Notes: generated by a model not told the origin, from the letters alone. DNA of 54,137 nucleotides from JAIRQK01 sp047974135 (GCA_047974135.1 JBKECC010000098.1:1-54137), one strand, 5' to 3'. Counted from the first letter of the stretch, positions 43,186 to 52,577 are shown. Made by a program: numbers and translations.

Positions 43186-44214
43186 TTGAAAACATACATA
43201 CTGCAAAATGAAAATGCACTCTTTTATGAGTGCAACTTTTCATGCGACAACGCTATCTTTTTAAGAATAGATGAAAACACAGCATATTTCATAACTGACG
43301 CAAGATACACAACCGAAGCAAAAGAAGAAGTTGTAGGAGCTTTAGTTTTAGATGGCGATAGAAGTCTTGTTTTAAAAGTAGCAGAACTCATCAAAAAACA
43401 TAAAGTAAAAAATATAGTTTTTGACCCAAGAGATTGGAGTGTGGAAAAGTTTTCGGCTTTAAAAAATAGTGTAAGTGTAAACTTCATTGAGAGTATAAAT
43501 TTTTCGCAAGAAAAAAGAGAGATAAAGACAAAAGATGAGATACAAATCATCAAAAAAGCTGTCAAAGAAGGCGCTAAAGCATTCGATAGATTTTGTGAAT
43601 TTATAAAAGAAGAGGGGATTGGTTTAAGTGAGGAAGAGCTATTTTTCAATGCAGAACTTATCTTAAAAAATAGAGGAAAGTTTGGACTTAGTTTCTCCCC
43701 AATCGTTGCTATCAATGAAAATGCAGCAAAACCTCACGCGCTTCCAAGTAAGAAAAAACTAAAGATAGGTGATCTACTTCTTTTAGACGCTGGCATTACG
43801 TATAAAAAATACTGCTCAGATAGAACAAGAACGGCCGAGATTAGTAAAAACTTTAACTTTTCAAAAAAGCAAAATTTTACAAACAAAAAAATGCAAGAAG
43901 TTTATGATACAGTTCTTTTTGCTCAAGAAGCCGCTATAAAAGCCGTGAAAATCGGTGAAAAATTAAGTAGCGTAGACTTTGCAGCAAGAGAAGTGATAGC
44001 AAAAGCTGGATACAAAGACTTTTTCATACACTCAACAGGGCATGGGGTAGGACTTGATATTCATGAACTCCCAATAGTTTCAAGTAAAAGTGAAGCTATC
44101 ATCAAAGAAGATATGATTTTTACAATAGAGCCTGGAATTTACTTGCCAAATAAATTTGGCGTAAGAATCGAAGATATGATAGTTGTAACAAAAGATGGAG
44201 CGCAGATTCTATAG
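43186..44214 (+). CDS. M24-family aminopeptidase (Xaa-Pro aminopeptidase type)
   Basis: The pita-bread metallopeptidase domain (from about residue 115) has metal ligands in LLLDAGITYKKYCSDRTRT, HSTGHGVGLDIHE, TIEPGIYLP and RIEDMIVV. A creatinase-like N-terminal domain precedes it; total 342 aa. It is predicted to release N-terminal residues before proline. The start is TTG 43186 with no good SD. Its stop overlaps folK's GTG (TAGTG). Confidence 0.9.
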   Translation: MKTYILQNENALFYECNFSCDNAIFLRIDENTAYFITDARYTTEAKEEVVGALVLDGDRSLVLKVAELIKKHKVKNIVFDPRDWSVEKFSALKNSVSVNFIESINFSQEKREIKTKDEIQIIKKAVKEGAKAFDRFCEFIKEEGIGLSEEELFFNAELILKNRGKFGLSFSPIVAINENAAKPHALPSKKKLKIGDLLLLDAGITYKKYCSDRTRTAEISKNFNFSKKQNFTNKKMQEVYDTVLFAQEAAIKAVKIGEKLSSVDFAAREVIAKAGYKDFFIHSTGHGVGLDIHELPIVSSKSEAIIKEDMIFTIEPGIYLPNKFGVRIEDMIVVTKDGAQIL

Positions 44215-44693
44215 TGAAAAAAGAGATCACAAAAAATCTCTCTTGGCATTATGGAAGATTTTTTCCATTTAAAAAAGAGATAGACGAAAACTACAAAAAT
44301 ATCGCTGTTATTGGTATTGGCTCAAACATCGGTGATGCAAAAAAAAGATTTACAAAACTTTATAGACTTTTACAAGATGATAAAAGAGTAAGGGTTGTGC
44401 AAACTTCGCCAATTTTAAAAAATCCACCCTTTGGTTATTTAGAGCAAGATGATTTTTTTAACGCTGTAATGGTGCTTCAAACATCTTTATCTGCTATAAG
44501 GCTTTTACGATTTCTTTTACATGTAGAAAACAAATTTAAAAGAGAGAGAAGCTTTAAAAATGCTCCAAGAACTTTAGACTTGGATATTATTTTTTTTAAT
44601 ACAGCTAGAATTATGCAAAAAAACCTTATCATTCCACATCCTAAATTCCAAGAAAGATTATCGGTTTTGTTGCCTTTAGCTAAAATAAGTTGA
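44214..44693 (+). CDS. folK: 2-amino-4-hydroxy-6-hydroxymethyldihydropteridine pyrophosphokinase
   Basis: FolK pyrophosphorylates hydroxymethyl-dihydropterin in folate synthesis. GIGSNIGDAKKRF, PPFGYLEQDDFFNAV and the terminal RTLDLDIIFFN are diagnostic. About 25 extra N-terminal residues precede the core. Palindrome-like TTTACATGTAGA at 44516-44527 encodes LHVE. In C. jejuni flhF and other flagellar genes follow folK; here a LOG-family gene follows. Confidence 0.94.
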   Translation: MKKEITKNLSWHYGRFFPFKKEIDENYKNIAVIGIGSNIGDAKKRFTKLYRLLQDDKRVRVVQTSPILKNPPFGYLEQDDFFNAVMVLQTSLSAIRLLRFLLHVENKFKRERSFKNAPRTLDLDIIFFNTARIMQKNLIIPHPKFQERLSVLLPLAKIS

Positions 44694-44706
44694 ATTAAGG
44701 ATAAAT

Positions 44707-45438
44707 TTGAAAGAGATAGATTACGATAAAAACGCACTTAAAGACGATAATGAGTTTTTAGAAGAGTATGTTGAAGACTTTAAAAATGCTTCAAAAGTTT
44801 TAGAAGATATAGGAGCTTGTGTAGCTATTTATGGCAGTGCAAGATTTAACAAAAGCAATTATTACTATAAAGAAGCTTATAAGTTATCAGCACTTCTCTC
44901 ACAAAACGGTTTTAATATCTTAAGTGGTGGAAGTGGTGGAATCATGGAAGCTGCAAATCGCGGCTGCTTTGATACAAGCACAACAGAGTCGGTTGGAATA
45001 AACCTAAAATTGCCATTTGAGCAAAAAACAAACAAATATGTTACAAAGACTGCAACTTTAAGAAGTTTTGGAGTTAGAAAACATTTTTTGATGAAAGATA
45101 TAACAAGTTGTATAGTTTTTCCAGGCGGTTTTGGCACACTTGATGAACTTTTTGAAGTGATGGCACTTGTGCAAACAAAGAAGTCTTTGCCTATATCTAT
45201 TCACTTGGTTGGTTACAACTTTTGGCAACCACTGGTGGAGTATATGAAAACGACACTTGCACAGTATGAAGTTATATCGCCAAGTGATGTAAATATATTA
45301 AAATTAGGGGATAATTTAGAGGAGATAGCAAGAGATGTTCGTTTACATGTAAACAGATATCTTGAAGTTATGAAAAGTATTGGTTTGGAAGATTCAAAAA
45401 GATACAAACTAATAAAAGAGCAATTTAAAATGGAGTAA
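44707..45438 (+). CDS. LOG family protein (predicted nucleotide 5'-monophosphate phosphoribohydrolase)
   Basis: The Rossmann-like fold shows as YGSARF, SGGSGGIMEAANRG and the family signature PGGFGTLDE at residues 139-147. Members cleave nucleoside 5'-monophosphates (cytokinin-activating LOG, or PpnN-type). The physiological role here is unknown. It starts with TTG 44707 after AAGGAT. A palindrome at 45342-45353 encodes LHVN. Confidence 0.85.
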   Translation: MKEIDYDKNALKDDNEFLEEYVEDFKNASKVLEDIGACVAIYGSARFNKSNYYYKEAYKLSALLSQNGFNILSGGSGGIMEAANRGCFDTSTTESVGINLKLPFEQKTNKYVTKTATLRSFGVRKHFLMKDITSCIVFPGGFGTLDELFEVMALVQTKKSLPISIHLVGYNFWQPLVEYMKTTLAQYEVISPSDVNILKLGDNLEEIARDVRLHVNRYLEVMKSIGLEDSKRYKLIKEQFKME

Positions 45439-45448
45439 AAGAAAAACA

Positions 45449-46474
45449 ATGGCAAATATTCTTGTAGCGATGAGTGGTGGTGTTGATTCAACAACAACGG
45501 CGTATAGATTAAAGGAAGCAGGGCACAATGTAGTTGGCTGCTACATGAAGCTACATAACGCAGAAAAAAAACACGAAAACAATATAAGAATGGTAAAAAA
45601 AGCAGCCGATTTTTTAGGAATAGAGTATCACGTACTTGATTTAAGTAAAGAGTTTGACGAGATAGTTTACAAACCTTTTATCAAAGCTTACGAGGATGGC
45701 ATAACTCCAAATCCGTGTATTCATTGCAATAGAAATATAAAGTTTGGTGCATTGGTTGATTTTGCAAAAAGTATTGGTATGGAAAAACTTGCAACTGGAC
45801 ACTATGTACAGATAAAAGATGGACTACTTTTTGAAGCAAGCGACAAAACCAAAGACCAAAGCTATTTTCTTTCACAAGTTCATCCCGAAGTTTTAGACTT
45901 TATGCTCTTCCCTCTTGGAGATAAATACAAAAAAGATATAAAAGAGTTCGCACTAAATATAGAAGAGTTAGAAGAGTTTTCAACACAAAGAGAGAGTAGT
46001 GAAATCTGTTTCGTTGAAAAAAGTTACGTAGATATTTTAAAAGATTATGTAGATGTAAATAAAGAGGGTAATGTCTTAAACAAACAAGGCGAGATAGTTG
46101 GAAAACATCAAGGATATATGCACTACACTATAGGTAAAAGAAGAGGTTTTGAAGTAAAAGGTGCGCATGATCCTCACTACGTTGTCTCTATAAATCCAGT
46201 TAAAAATGAGATAGTTGTAGGCGACAAAGAAGACTTAGAGTCAAAAGAGTTTCGCGTAACTTCTTTAAATATGTTTATAAAAGACAAAACAGAATTTAAT
46301 GCAAGCGTAAAAATTCGCTATAGAAGTCCAAAATACCCTTGTCATGTTGTAGTTGATGCAGATAAAAAAGGTGCAACGGTATATCTTGAGACAAGCGCAA
46401 GTGCAATCGCAGCAGGGCAAATAGCAGCTTTTTATGATGGCGAATATGTCATCGCAAGCGGGATAATTTTATAA
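45449..46474 (+). CDS. mnmA: tRNA-specific 2-thiouridylase MnmA
   Basis: MnmA thiolates U34 of Lys, Glu and Gln tRNAs. The PP-loop MSGGVDSTTTAYRL binds ATP, and the catalytic cysteines are C90 (NPCIHCNR) and C187 (SSEICFVEK). Length is 341 aa. It begins ten bases after the LOG gene. A perfect hairpin formed from two palindromes lies downstream. Confidence 0.96.
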   Translation: MANILVAMSGGVDSTTTAYRLKEAGHNVVGCYMKLHNAEKKHENNIRMVKKAADFLGIEYHVLDLSKEFDEIVYKPFIKAYEDGITPNPCIHCNRNIKFGALVDFAKSIGMEKLATGHYVQIKDGLLFEASDKTKDQSYFLSQVHPEVLDFMLFPLGDKYKKDIKEFALNIEELEEFSTQRESSEICFVEKSYVDILKDYVDVNKEGNVLNKQGEIVGKHQGYMHYTIGKRRGFEVKGAHDPHYVVSINPVKNEIVVGDKEDLESKEFRVTSLNMFIKDKTEFNASVKIRYRSPKYPCHVVVDADKKGATVYLETSASAIAAGQIAAFYDGEYVIASGIIL

Positions 46475-46514
46475 CAATAAAGCTATTTTTTTAAAATCGT
46501 TTATCTCTTTGAAA

Positions 46515-46542
46515 AGTTTACATGTAGAGTTACATGTAAACT
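46515..46542. repeat. Perfect 12-bp inverted repeat formed by two palindrome copies
   Basis: AGTTTACATGTA (46515-46526) and TACATGTAAACT (46531-46542) are exact reverse complements around a GAGT loop. It lies after mnmA in a 169-bp gap and could act as a terminator, though no T-run follows directly. Confidence 0.8.
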
Positions 46543-46605
46543 ATTAATTTACAAAAAACCTTTCAAAAATCAAATTTAAGATTACTCTTTGAAGTCAAAA
46601 TTGGC

Positions 46606-46611
46606 TACAAT
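46606..46611 (+). promoter_or_regulatory. Probable -10 element for uppP
   Basis: GGCTACAATTCC holds TACAAT, 32 bp before the uppP ATG. Confidence 0.4.
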
Positions 46612-46643
46612 TCCAACTTTGTTATAAATTAAAAAGGTTTTTC

Positions 46644-47438
46644 ATGGGTTGGCTTGAAGTTTTTGTTTTGTCGGTTGTGCAAGGAATAACAGAGTTTTTG
46701 CCAGTTTCAAGCTCGGCTCATCTTGTTTTTATTCCAAAGCTTTTTGGTTGGAGTGATCAAGGTATAGCCTTTGACGTTGCAACGCATTTAGGTACACTTT
46801 TTGCAGTTTTGATATATTTTAAAAAAGAGATAGTAACTATAGTCATAGATTGGTTTAAATCTCTAAAATACCGAAAAAATGTAGGTGAAAGCCATCTTGC
46901 TTGGGCCATCATAGTTGCAACGATACCAGCAGGACTTGCAGGATTGTTATTTGGCAATTTGATTGAAACTTATCTTCGCTCTCCTTTTGTTATAGCTTTT
47001 ACAACTATTGTTTTTGGCGTAGCTTTATATTTTGCTGATAGACAAAATGGCGAAAAAAATGAAACAAATATAACTTTATATATAGCTCTGCTTATAGGAT
47101 TAGCACAAGCGCTTGCTGTTATTCCTGGAGTTTCACGCTCTGGCATTACTCTAACAATAGCACTATTTTTAGGATTTAGCCGTGTTAGTGGAGCTAGATT
47201 TTCTTTTTTGCTCTCCATCCCAATCATACTTTTAGCAAGCGGTTATGAAGGGTTGAAACTTATTCAAAGCACAGATGTGGTTGAGTGGAGCAAAATCCTT
47301 GGAGCAGTTTTTTTATCTTTTGTGAGCGGCTATCTTTGTATATATGGATTTTTAGCAATCATACAAAAATTTTCAATGCTTCCTTTTGTTATTTATAGAC
47401 TATTTTTAGGCGTTGTTTTACTATGGTTTTTTTGGTAA
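46644..47438 (+). CDS. uppP: Undecaprenyl-diphosphatase
   Basis: UppP (BacA) recycles the undecaprenyl carrier of cell wall synthesis. The active-site motifs are GITEFLPVSSSAHL (E17, S22-S24, H26) and PGVSRSGITL, within about eight membrane spans and 264 aa. It stands alone with its own promoter-like box and is followed by a palindrome copy. Confidence 0.96.
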   Translation: MGWLEVFVLSVVQGITEFLPVSSSAHLVFIPKLFGWSDQGIAFDVATHLGTLFAVLIYFKKEIVTIVIDWFKSLKYRKNVGESHLAWAIIVATIPAGLAGLLFGNLIETYLRSPFVIAFTTIVFGVALYFADRQNGEKNETNITLYIALLIGLAQALAVIPGVSRSGITLTIALFLGFSRVSGARFSFLLSIPIILLASGYEGLKLIQSTDVVEWSKILGAVFLSFVSGYLCIYGFLAIIQKFSMLPFVIYRLFLGVVLLWFFW

Positions 47439-47444
47439 AACTTC

Positions 47445-47456
47445 TTTACATGTAAG
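47445..47456. repeat. TTTACATGTAAG palindrome copy after uppP
   Basis: The copy sits seven bases after the uppP stop. TTCTT and AAGAA flank its core, giving a longer imperfect hairpin. Confidence 0.7.
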
Positions 47457-47487
47457 AAATATTAGTCTCCATAAAGGTGATATAAGT

Positions 47488-47493
47488 TAGAAT
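47488..47493 (+). promoter_or_regulatory. Probable -10 element for the class V aminotransferase gene
   Basis: GTTAGAATAAA holds TAGAAT, 27 bp before the ATG, which follows AGAGG. Confidence 0.4.
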
Positions 47494-47520
47494 AAATTTA
47501 TTTTTTTAGAGGTTATAAAA

Positions 47521-48630
47521 ATGTTGCTTTTTACACCAGGTCCAACTCCAGTTCCTGAAAATATCAGAGTGGCGATGAGCACTCCAACGATTCACCACAG
47601 AACTCCAGAATTTGAAGCTATCTTTAAAGAGACAAGAGATGGTTTAAAAAAAATCATGAAAATGCCAGAAGTTTTGATGCTTGCTTCAAGCGGTACAGGC
47701 GCTATGGAAGCTTGTATTTTACACTTCAATAACTCTTGTGCTTTAACTATAAATGCAGGAAAATTTGGTGAGAGATTTGGCAAAATTTGCAAAACTTACA
47801 ATCTGCCATATATTGAATTAAAATATAGTTGGGACACTCCAGCTTCAGTTGCTGAGATAGTAAAAACTATAAAAGAAAATCCAAAAATTGACTCACTTTT
47901 TATACAAATTTGTGAAAGTGCAGGCGGACTTAGACACCCAGTTGAAGAAATCGCAAAAGCAGTTAAAAAGATAAATCCAAATATAGCTATAGTAGCAGAT
48001 GGTATAACAGCAGTTGGTGTTGAAGATATCGATGTTACAAATATCGATGCACTTATAACAGGAAGCCAAAAAGCTTTTATGTTGCCACCAGGACTTGCAA
48101 TGCTTGGACTTAGCGACTTTGCTATCAAAAAAGTTGAAGAAAACCCAAAAGGCTTTTACTTTAACCTTGCAACTGAACTTAAAAATCAAAGAAAAAATAC
48201 AACAGCTTATACAGCAGCAACCACTCTTATCATCGGACTTAGAGCTATGCTTGAAACTATAGAAAAAGACGGTCTTGAAAAACTTTATAGCGATACAAAA
48301 AAAAGAGCGAATGCAGCACTTTTTGCATTAAAAGCTCTTGGATTAAAAATATACCCAACAGTTCCTGCACTTGCTATGAATGCTGTGTATCACGAAAAAG
48401 CAAAAGAGATAAGATCGATTTTGAAGAAAAAATACAATGTAAATATGGCTGGTGGACAAGATGACTTAAAAGATACATTGTTTCGTATAAATAATATGGG
48501 TATAATTGAACCTTACGAAATTGCTTGGGTTTTAAATGCTATCGAGTTAGCGCTTGATGAACTTGGACTAAGAAGTTATGACTCAACTGCAAACAGAGTA
48601 TTTAACGAAAAATTTTTCAAAGGAAATTAG
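47521..48630 (+). CDS. Class V aminotransferase (serine/alanine-glyoxylate aminotransferase-like)
   Basis: The 369-aa PLP enzyme begins LLFTPGPTPVPENI and has the PLP lysine K184 in GSQKAFMLPPG. These features are shared by alanine/serine-glyoxylate aminotransferases and by a related group that can make phosphoserine. A role with SerB in serine synthesis is possible but inferred. It lies three bases or fewer before hisZ, implying one operon with hisZ and purA. Confidence 0.88.
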   Translation: MLLFTPGPTPVPENIRVAMSTPTIHHRTPEFEAIFKETRDGLKKIMKMPEVLMLASSGTGAMEACILHFNNSCALTINAGKFGERFGKICKTYNLPYIELKYSWDTPASVAEIVKTIKENPKIDSLFIQICESAGGLRHPVEEIAKAVKKINPNIAIVADGITAVGVEDIDVTNIDALITGSQKAFMLPPGLAMLGLSDFAIKKVEENPKGFYFNLATELKNQRKNTTAYTAATTLIIGLRAMLETIEKDGLEKLYSDTKKRANAALFALKALGLKIYPTVPALAMNAVYHEKAKEIRSILKKKYNVNMAGGQDDLKDTLFRINNMGIIEPYEIAWVLNAIELALDELGLRSYDSTANRVFNEKFFKGN

Positions 48631-48632
48631 TT

Positions 48633-49499
48633 TTGGATAATGCGCACGAGATACCAAAGGGTAGCAAGTTATACTTTGCAAAAACTGCGAAATTAAAACG
48701 AGAGATAGAAAGAGTAGCAAGCGAAATCTTTTACAATGAAGGTTTTGAAGAGATTGTTACACCGTTCTTTTCACTACACCAAAAAGACAACATTGACGAA
48801 AAAGAGCTGATAAGATTTTCAAACGTTGATAATCAACAACTCTCACTAAGAGCAGATAGCACTATTGACGCGGTTAGACTTATCAACAGAAGGATAGAAA
48901 AAACCATAAAAAAGAAGCGGTGGTTTTATATCCAGCCAGTTTTTAGATATCCAAGCGAAGAGCTATATCAAATAGGTGGCGAGTTTATAGGCGAACCAAA
49001 TATCAAACTTTGTATCGATTCAATAAGTAAAATCTTCAGTAACTTCAACACTTCACCGCTTCTTTTTATAAGCAATGTAAAAATCCCAGAAATAGTTGCA
49101 AAACTTTTAAATTTACCAGAAGATGTTTTTATAAATGGCGATTTTGATAAGCTTTTTGCATTAAATGAAGAGTGGTTAAATAAGTTAATTGCACTTCAAG
49201 ATGTTGAAAAGATTGATGAAGTTATAGAGATTGCACCAAAAAAATTGGAACGAGAACTTTTAAGGCTTAAAAAACTAGCAAGTAGCATCAAGTACGAAAA
49301 TAAAGTGATTGAGCCACTTTTTTACTCTAAAATGAGATATTATGATTCACTATATTTTAGTTTTATAGAGAACAATGAAACATTAGCAAGTGGTGGAATT
49401 TATACATTTGAAGAACAAGAATCAGCGGGCTTCGGTATATATACTGATGCATTAATAGAAACTATAATGAAAACGAAATTAGGAGAAGATGATGAGTAA
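48633..49499 (+). CDS. hisZ: HisZ-like ATP phosphoribosyltransferase regulatory subunit
   Basis: A class II aminoacyl-tRNA synthetase-like protein lacking an anticodon domain (288 aa): PKGSKLYFAKTAKLKREIE, LSLRADSTIDAVRL and IQPVFRYPSEE are HisZ-like. HisZ pairs with short HisG to start histidine synthesis. hisG is outside the window. It starts with TTG 48633 and overlaps purA. Confidence 0.8.
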   Translation: MDNAHEIPKGSKLYFAKTAKLKREIERVASEIFYNEGFEEIVTPFFSLHQKDNIDEKELIRFSNVDNQQLSLRADSTIDAVRLINRRIEKTIKKKRWFYIQPVFRYPSEELYQIGGEFIGEPNIKLCIDSISKIFSNFNTSPLLFISNVKIPEIVAKLLNLPEDVFINGDFDKLFALNEEWLNKLIALQDVEKIDEVIEIAPKKLERELLRLKKLASSIKYENKVIEPLFYSKMRYYDSLYFSFIENNETLASGGIYTFEEQESAGFGIYTDALIETIMKTKLGEDDE

Positions 49500-50742
49500 A
49501 ACAGACTTGATAGTAGGAGCCCAATGGGGTGATGAGGGAAAGGGTAAGATAGTAGATTTACTAGCACAAAGCTATGATATAGTTTGTCGTTACCAAGGCG
49601 GTCACAATGCAGGACATACTATCGTTGTTGACGGTAAAAAACTTGCACTTCACCTAGTTCCATCCGGTATTTTAAATCCAAAAGCTAAAAATATTATAGG
49701 AAATGGCGTAGTTGTTTCACCTGAAGCATTAATCAAAGAGATGAAACAATTTGACAAATTAGAAGGAAGATTATTTATAAGTGACAAAGCTCACATGATT
49801 TTGGATTTTCACTCAGAAATTGACTTAGCAAGAGAGAGACTTCGTGGCAAGAACGCTATTGGTACAACTGGGCGTGGCATCGGGCCAACTTACGCTAGCA
49901 AGATTGAGAGAACTGGTCACCGCTTAGGTGAACTTAAAGATGTACCAAAATTGGTTGAAAGATTGATGGAATACTTTAGAATAAATGAAGTTATTTTCTC
50001 TGCAATTGATGTAAAAATTCCAACTCGCGATGAGCTTAGTGTGCAACTAAAAGGTTATGCAAAAGCACTTTTACCATTTATAACCGATACAACAGCACTT
50101 CTTTGGAAATATATAGATGAAGATAAAAAGATTTTACTTGAGGGTGCTCAAGGTACACTTCTTGATATTGACCATGGAACCTATCCTTATGTTACCAGTT
50201 CTTCAACTATAGCAGCTGGAGCTTGTACTGGACTTGGGCTAAATACAAAAGATATAGGTTTTGTAACTGGCATCGTAAAAGCTTACTGCACAAGAGTTGG
50301 AAATGGACCTTTCCCTACAGAAGATTTTGGTGATGATGGTGAAAGATTAAGAGAAAAAGGTGCAGAGTTTGGTACAACAACAGGACGTCCAAGAAGATGT
50401 GGTTGGTTTGACGCTGTTGCTTTAAAATTTGCAAGTAGAATAAATGGTTGTGACCAATTAGCCATCATGAAACTTGATGTTTTAGATGGTTTTGATAAAG
50501 TTAAAATCTGTGTAGCTTATGAAATCGATGGAAAGAAGATAGACTATTTACCAGAAAATCTCAACGATGCAAAACCAGTTTATGAAGAGCTTGAGGGTTG
50601 GGACAAAGTTGAAGGCATAAGAGAGTACGATAAGTTACCAAAAGCTGCAAAAAATTATTTAAAAAGAATGGAAGAGTTAACAAAAACTAAGATAGGACTT
50701 ATCTCAACAGGACCTGATAGAAAAGATACTATAATCCTTTAA
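49492..50742 (+). CDS. purA: Adenylosuccinate synthetase
   Basis: PurA joins IMP and aspartate using GTP, en route to AMP. VGAQWGDEGKGKIVDLL, QGGHNAGHT, TTGRGIGPTYASK and the late LISTGPDRKDTI are diagnostic; length is 416 aa. ATG 49492 is chosen because AGGAGA is five bases before it; ATG 49489 is only two bases away. It begins inside hisZ. Confidence 0.97.
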   Translation: MSKTDLIVGAQWGDEGKGKIVDLLAQSYDIVCRYQGGHNAGHTIVVDGKKLALHLVPSGILNPKAKNIIGNGVVVSPEALIKEMKQFDKLEGRLFISDKAHMILDFHSEIDLARERLRGKNAIGTTGRGIGPTYASKIERTGHRLGELKDVPKLVERLMEYFRINEVIFSAIDVKIPTRDELSVQLKGYAKALLPFITDTTALLWKYIDEDKKILLEGAQGTLLDIDHGTYPYVTSSSTIAAGACTGLGLNTKDIGFVTGIVKAYCTRVGNGPFPTEDFGDDGERLREKGAEFGTTTGRPRRCGWFDAVALKFASRINGCDQLAIMKLDVLDGFDKVKICVAYEIDGKKIDYLPENLNDAKPVYEELEGWDKVEGIREYDKLPKAAKNYLKRMEELTKTKIGLISTGPDRKDTIIL

Positions 50743-50749
50743 AAAACAG

Positions 50750-50778
50750 TTGAGTGTGAAGATATTTCTCACACTCAA
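50750..50778. terminator. Hairpin after purA
   Basis: A 10-bp stem TTGAGTGTGA/TCACACTCAA closes a nine-base loop, eight bases after the purA stop. The downstream flank is not T-rich, so it is a weak or rho-assisted terminator candidate. Confidence 0.55.
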
Positions 50779-50781
50779 ACC

Positions 50782-50793
50782 TTTACATGTAAA
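50782..50793. repeat. TTTACATGTAAA palindrome after the purA hairpin
   Basis: An exact 12-bp copy directly downstream of the purA hairpin and before the DUF507 promoter region. Confidence 0.75.
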
Positions 50794-50840
50794 CATAAAT
50801 AGATTTTCTTAACATAAAGAGAAATTTACCTTTCATTCGC

Positions 50841-50846
50841 TACAAT
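50841..50846 (+). promoter_or_regulatory. Probable -10 element for the DUF507-carA operon
   Basis: CGCTACAATCTC holds TACAAT, 30 bp before the DUF507 ATG. Confidence 0.4.
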
Positions 50847-50876
50847 CTCACGAAATTAAAAATACAAGGTAATTTG

Positions 50877-51431
50877 ATGAAAATCCGTTTGCCACACGCT
50901 CCATACATCGCAAGTAAGATATCAATTGATTTGTTAAATTGTGGTTTTGTAACCTTAACAAAGGGACTCGACCCTGTTAATGAAGTTGCAAAAAAACTAA
51001 TCACTGAAGATATTAATAAAGAGATTGCATTAGAACAAAGAGCTTCAGAGTTACTTGAAGAGAACAATAGTGAAATGGAATTTATGCAAATCGACAGAAA
51101 AAATATGTTTTGGTTGGTTAAGAAAAAATTAGCTAAAGAGTATAAGGTTATCTTGTCGTTTGAAGATAGATACAGTGACCTCTCTCATAGAATCCAATCA
51201 GCACTTCTTGAAGAGAGTTTAATCACTTATAATGTGTCAGAAAACCGCGTTAAAAATACCATATATAACGCCATAGAAGAGTATCTAAAAACTTACGAAA
51301 AAGCTCAAGATGCTGCACTAGAAAAAATCGATAATTACAAGAGAAAATTAATCCCTGGAACTGATGAGTATGATTTGGTGTTTGAGAGACTTTATGAAGA
51401 AGAGTTAAGAAAAAGAGGAATGTTACAATGA
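50877..51431 (+). CDS. DUF507 family protein
   Basis: A 184-aa, mostly helical and charged protein found next to carA in Campylobacterota. It begins MKIRLPHAPYIASKI and is rich in Glu and Lys; no catalytic motif or membrane span is visible. ATG 50877 has AAGGT six bases upstream, better than TTG 50874. Its stop overlaps carA (ATGA). Function unknown. Confidence 0.85.
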   Translation: MKIRLPHAPYIASKISIDLLNCGFVTLTKGLDPVNEVAKKLITEDINKEIALEQRASELLEENNSEMEFMQIDRKNMFWLVKKKLAKEYKVILSFEDRYSDLSHRIQSALLEESLITYNVSENRVKNTIYNAIEEYLKTYEKAQDAALEKIDNYKRKLIPGTDEYDLVFERLYEEELRKRGMLQ

Positions 51432-52564
51432 AAAATCTATTAAAACCAGTTTGGATTTATATAGAAAATGGTGTTTTTATAGAGGCAAAATCTTTTGGAG
51501 TTGAAGGTACTAGAGTTGGCGAAATAGTTTTTAACACGTCAATGACTGGTTATCAAGAGATTGTAACAGATCCTAGTTATGCCGGACAATTTATAGTTTT
51601 TACAATGCCTGAAATTGGTATAGTTGGCTCAAATGATGATGATATGGAAAGCAAAAGCGTTCATGCATCAGGTGTTATCATAAGAAACATAAACAAAACT
51701 CCTTCAAACTTTAGAAGTAAAAGTTCTTTTGTGGATTTTTTGAAAAAATATAATGGCTTTGGTATTTGTGACATTGATACAAGATTTCTAACAAAGATGA
51801 TTAGAAATGAAGGTCCAAAGATGATGATAGCTTCAACGAAGGTAAGCGATTTATCAGCTCTTAAAAATTTACTCAAAGTAGCTCCTAGAATTGAGGATTT
51901 AAACTATATATCTGAGATTGGCACAAAAGAGAGTTATGTGCACACAAGTGGTGCTTGGAATGATGAAAAATTAGAGTATAAAAAAGCAAATCACTCATTA
52001 AATAAAAAAATTGTTGCCATTGATTATGGTGTTAAGAGAAATATCTTAAATGAGCTCAGTGAAGCTGGACTTAGCGTAGAAGTTGTTCCGCACGACACAA
52101 AAGCAAAAGCAATAATCAAAAGATTTAAAGAGGGAAAAATCCAAGGTGTATTTTTATCAAATGGACCAGGGGATCCTCAAATCTTAAAAGACGAAATTGC
52201 AGAAATTAAACTTTTAATAGAAGCAAAAGTTCCGATTTTTGCAATATGCTTAGGACATCAACTCCTCTCTTTGGCTCATGGATATGAAACTGTTAAGATG
52301 AAATTTGGTCAACATGGTGGAAATCATCCAGTTAGAAATGAAGCAAACAAAGTTGTTGAAATAACAGCTCAAAATCACAATTACAGCGTAACAGATGAAG
52401 TTTGTAAAATTGCAAAAGTTACACATATGAACCTGTTTGACAATACGATAGAAGGTTTGGACTATAACGATTCACCAATATTTTCAGTGCAACATCACCC
52501 TGAGGCAAGCCCTGGCCCACACGACAGCAAATATATATTTTTAGAATTTGCCAATAGAATATAA
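51428..52564 (+). CDS. carA: Carbamoyl-phosphate synthase small subunit
   Basis: CarA is the glutaminase that feeds ammonia to CarB for pyrimidine and arginine synthesis. The N-terminal domain (FNTSMTGYQEIVTDPSYAGQ) and the class I amidotransferase triad are present: C274 (ICLGHQLL) with HHPE near the end. Length is 378 aa. It starts within the DUF507 stop. carB is not adjacent. Confidence 0.96.
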   Translation: MKNLLKPVWIYIENGVFIEAKSFGVEGTRVGEIVFNTSMTGYQEIVTDPSYAGQFIVFTMPEIGIVGSNDDDMESKSVHASGVIIRNINKTPSNFRSKSSFVDFLKKYNGFGICDIDTRFLTKMIRNEGPKMMIASTKVSDLSALKNLLKVAPRIEDLNYISEIGTKESYVHTSGAWNDEKLEYKKANHSLNKKIVAIDYGVKRNILNELSEAGLSVEVVPHDTKAKAIIKRFKEGKIQGVFLSNGPGDPQILKDEIAEIKLLIEAKVPIFAICLGHQLLSLAHGYETVKMKFGQHGGNHPVRNEANKVVEITAQNHNYSVTDEVCKIAKVTHMNLFDNTIEGLDYNDSPIFSVQHHPEASPGPHDSKYIFLEFANRI

Positions 52565-52565
52565 A

Positions 52566-52577
52566 TTTACATGTAGA
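52566..52577. repeat. TTTACATGTAGA palindrome-like copy between carA and the next gene
   Basis: The copy fills almost the entire 12-bp gap and ends on the A of the following ATG. One end base differs from the perfect palindrome. Confidence 0.65.
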
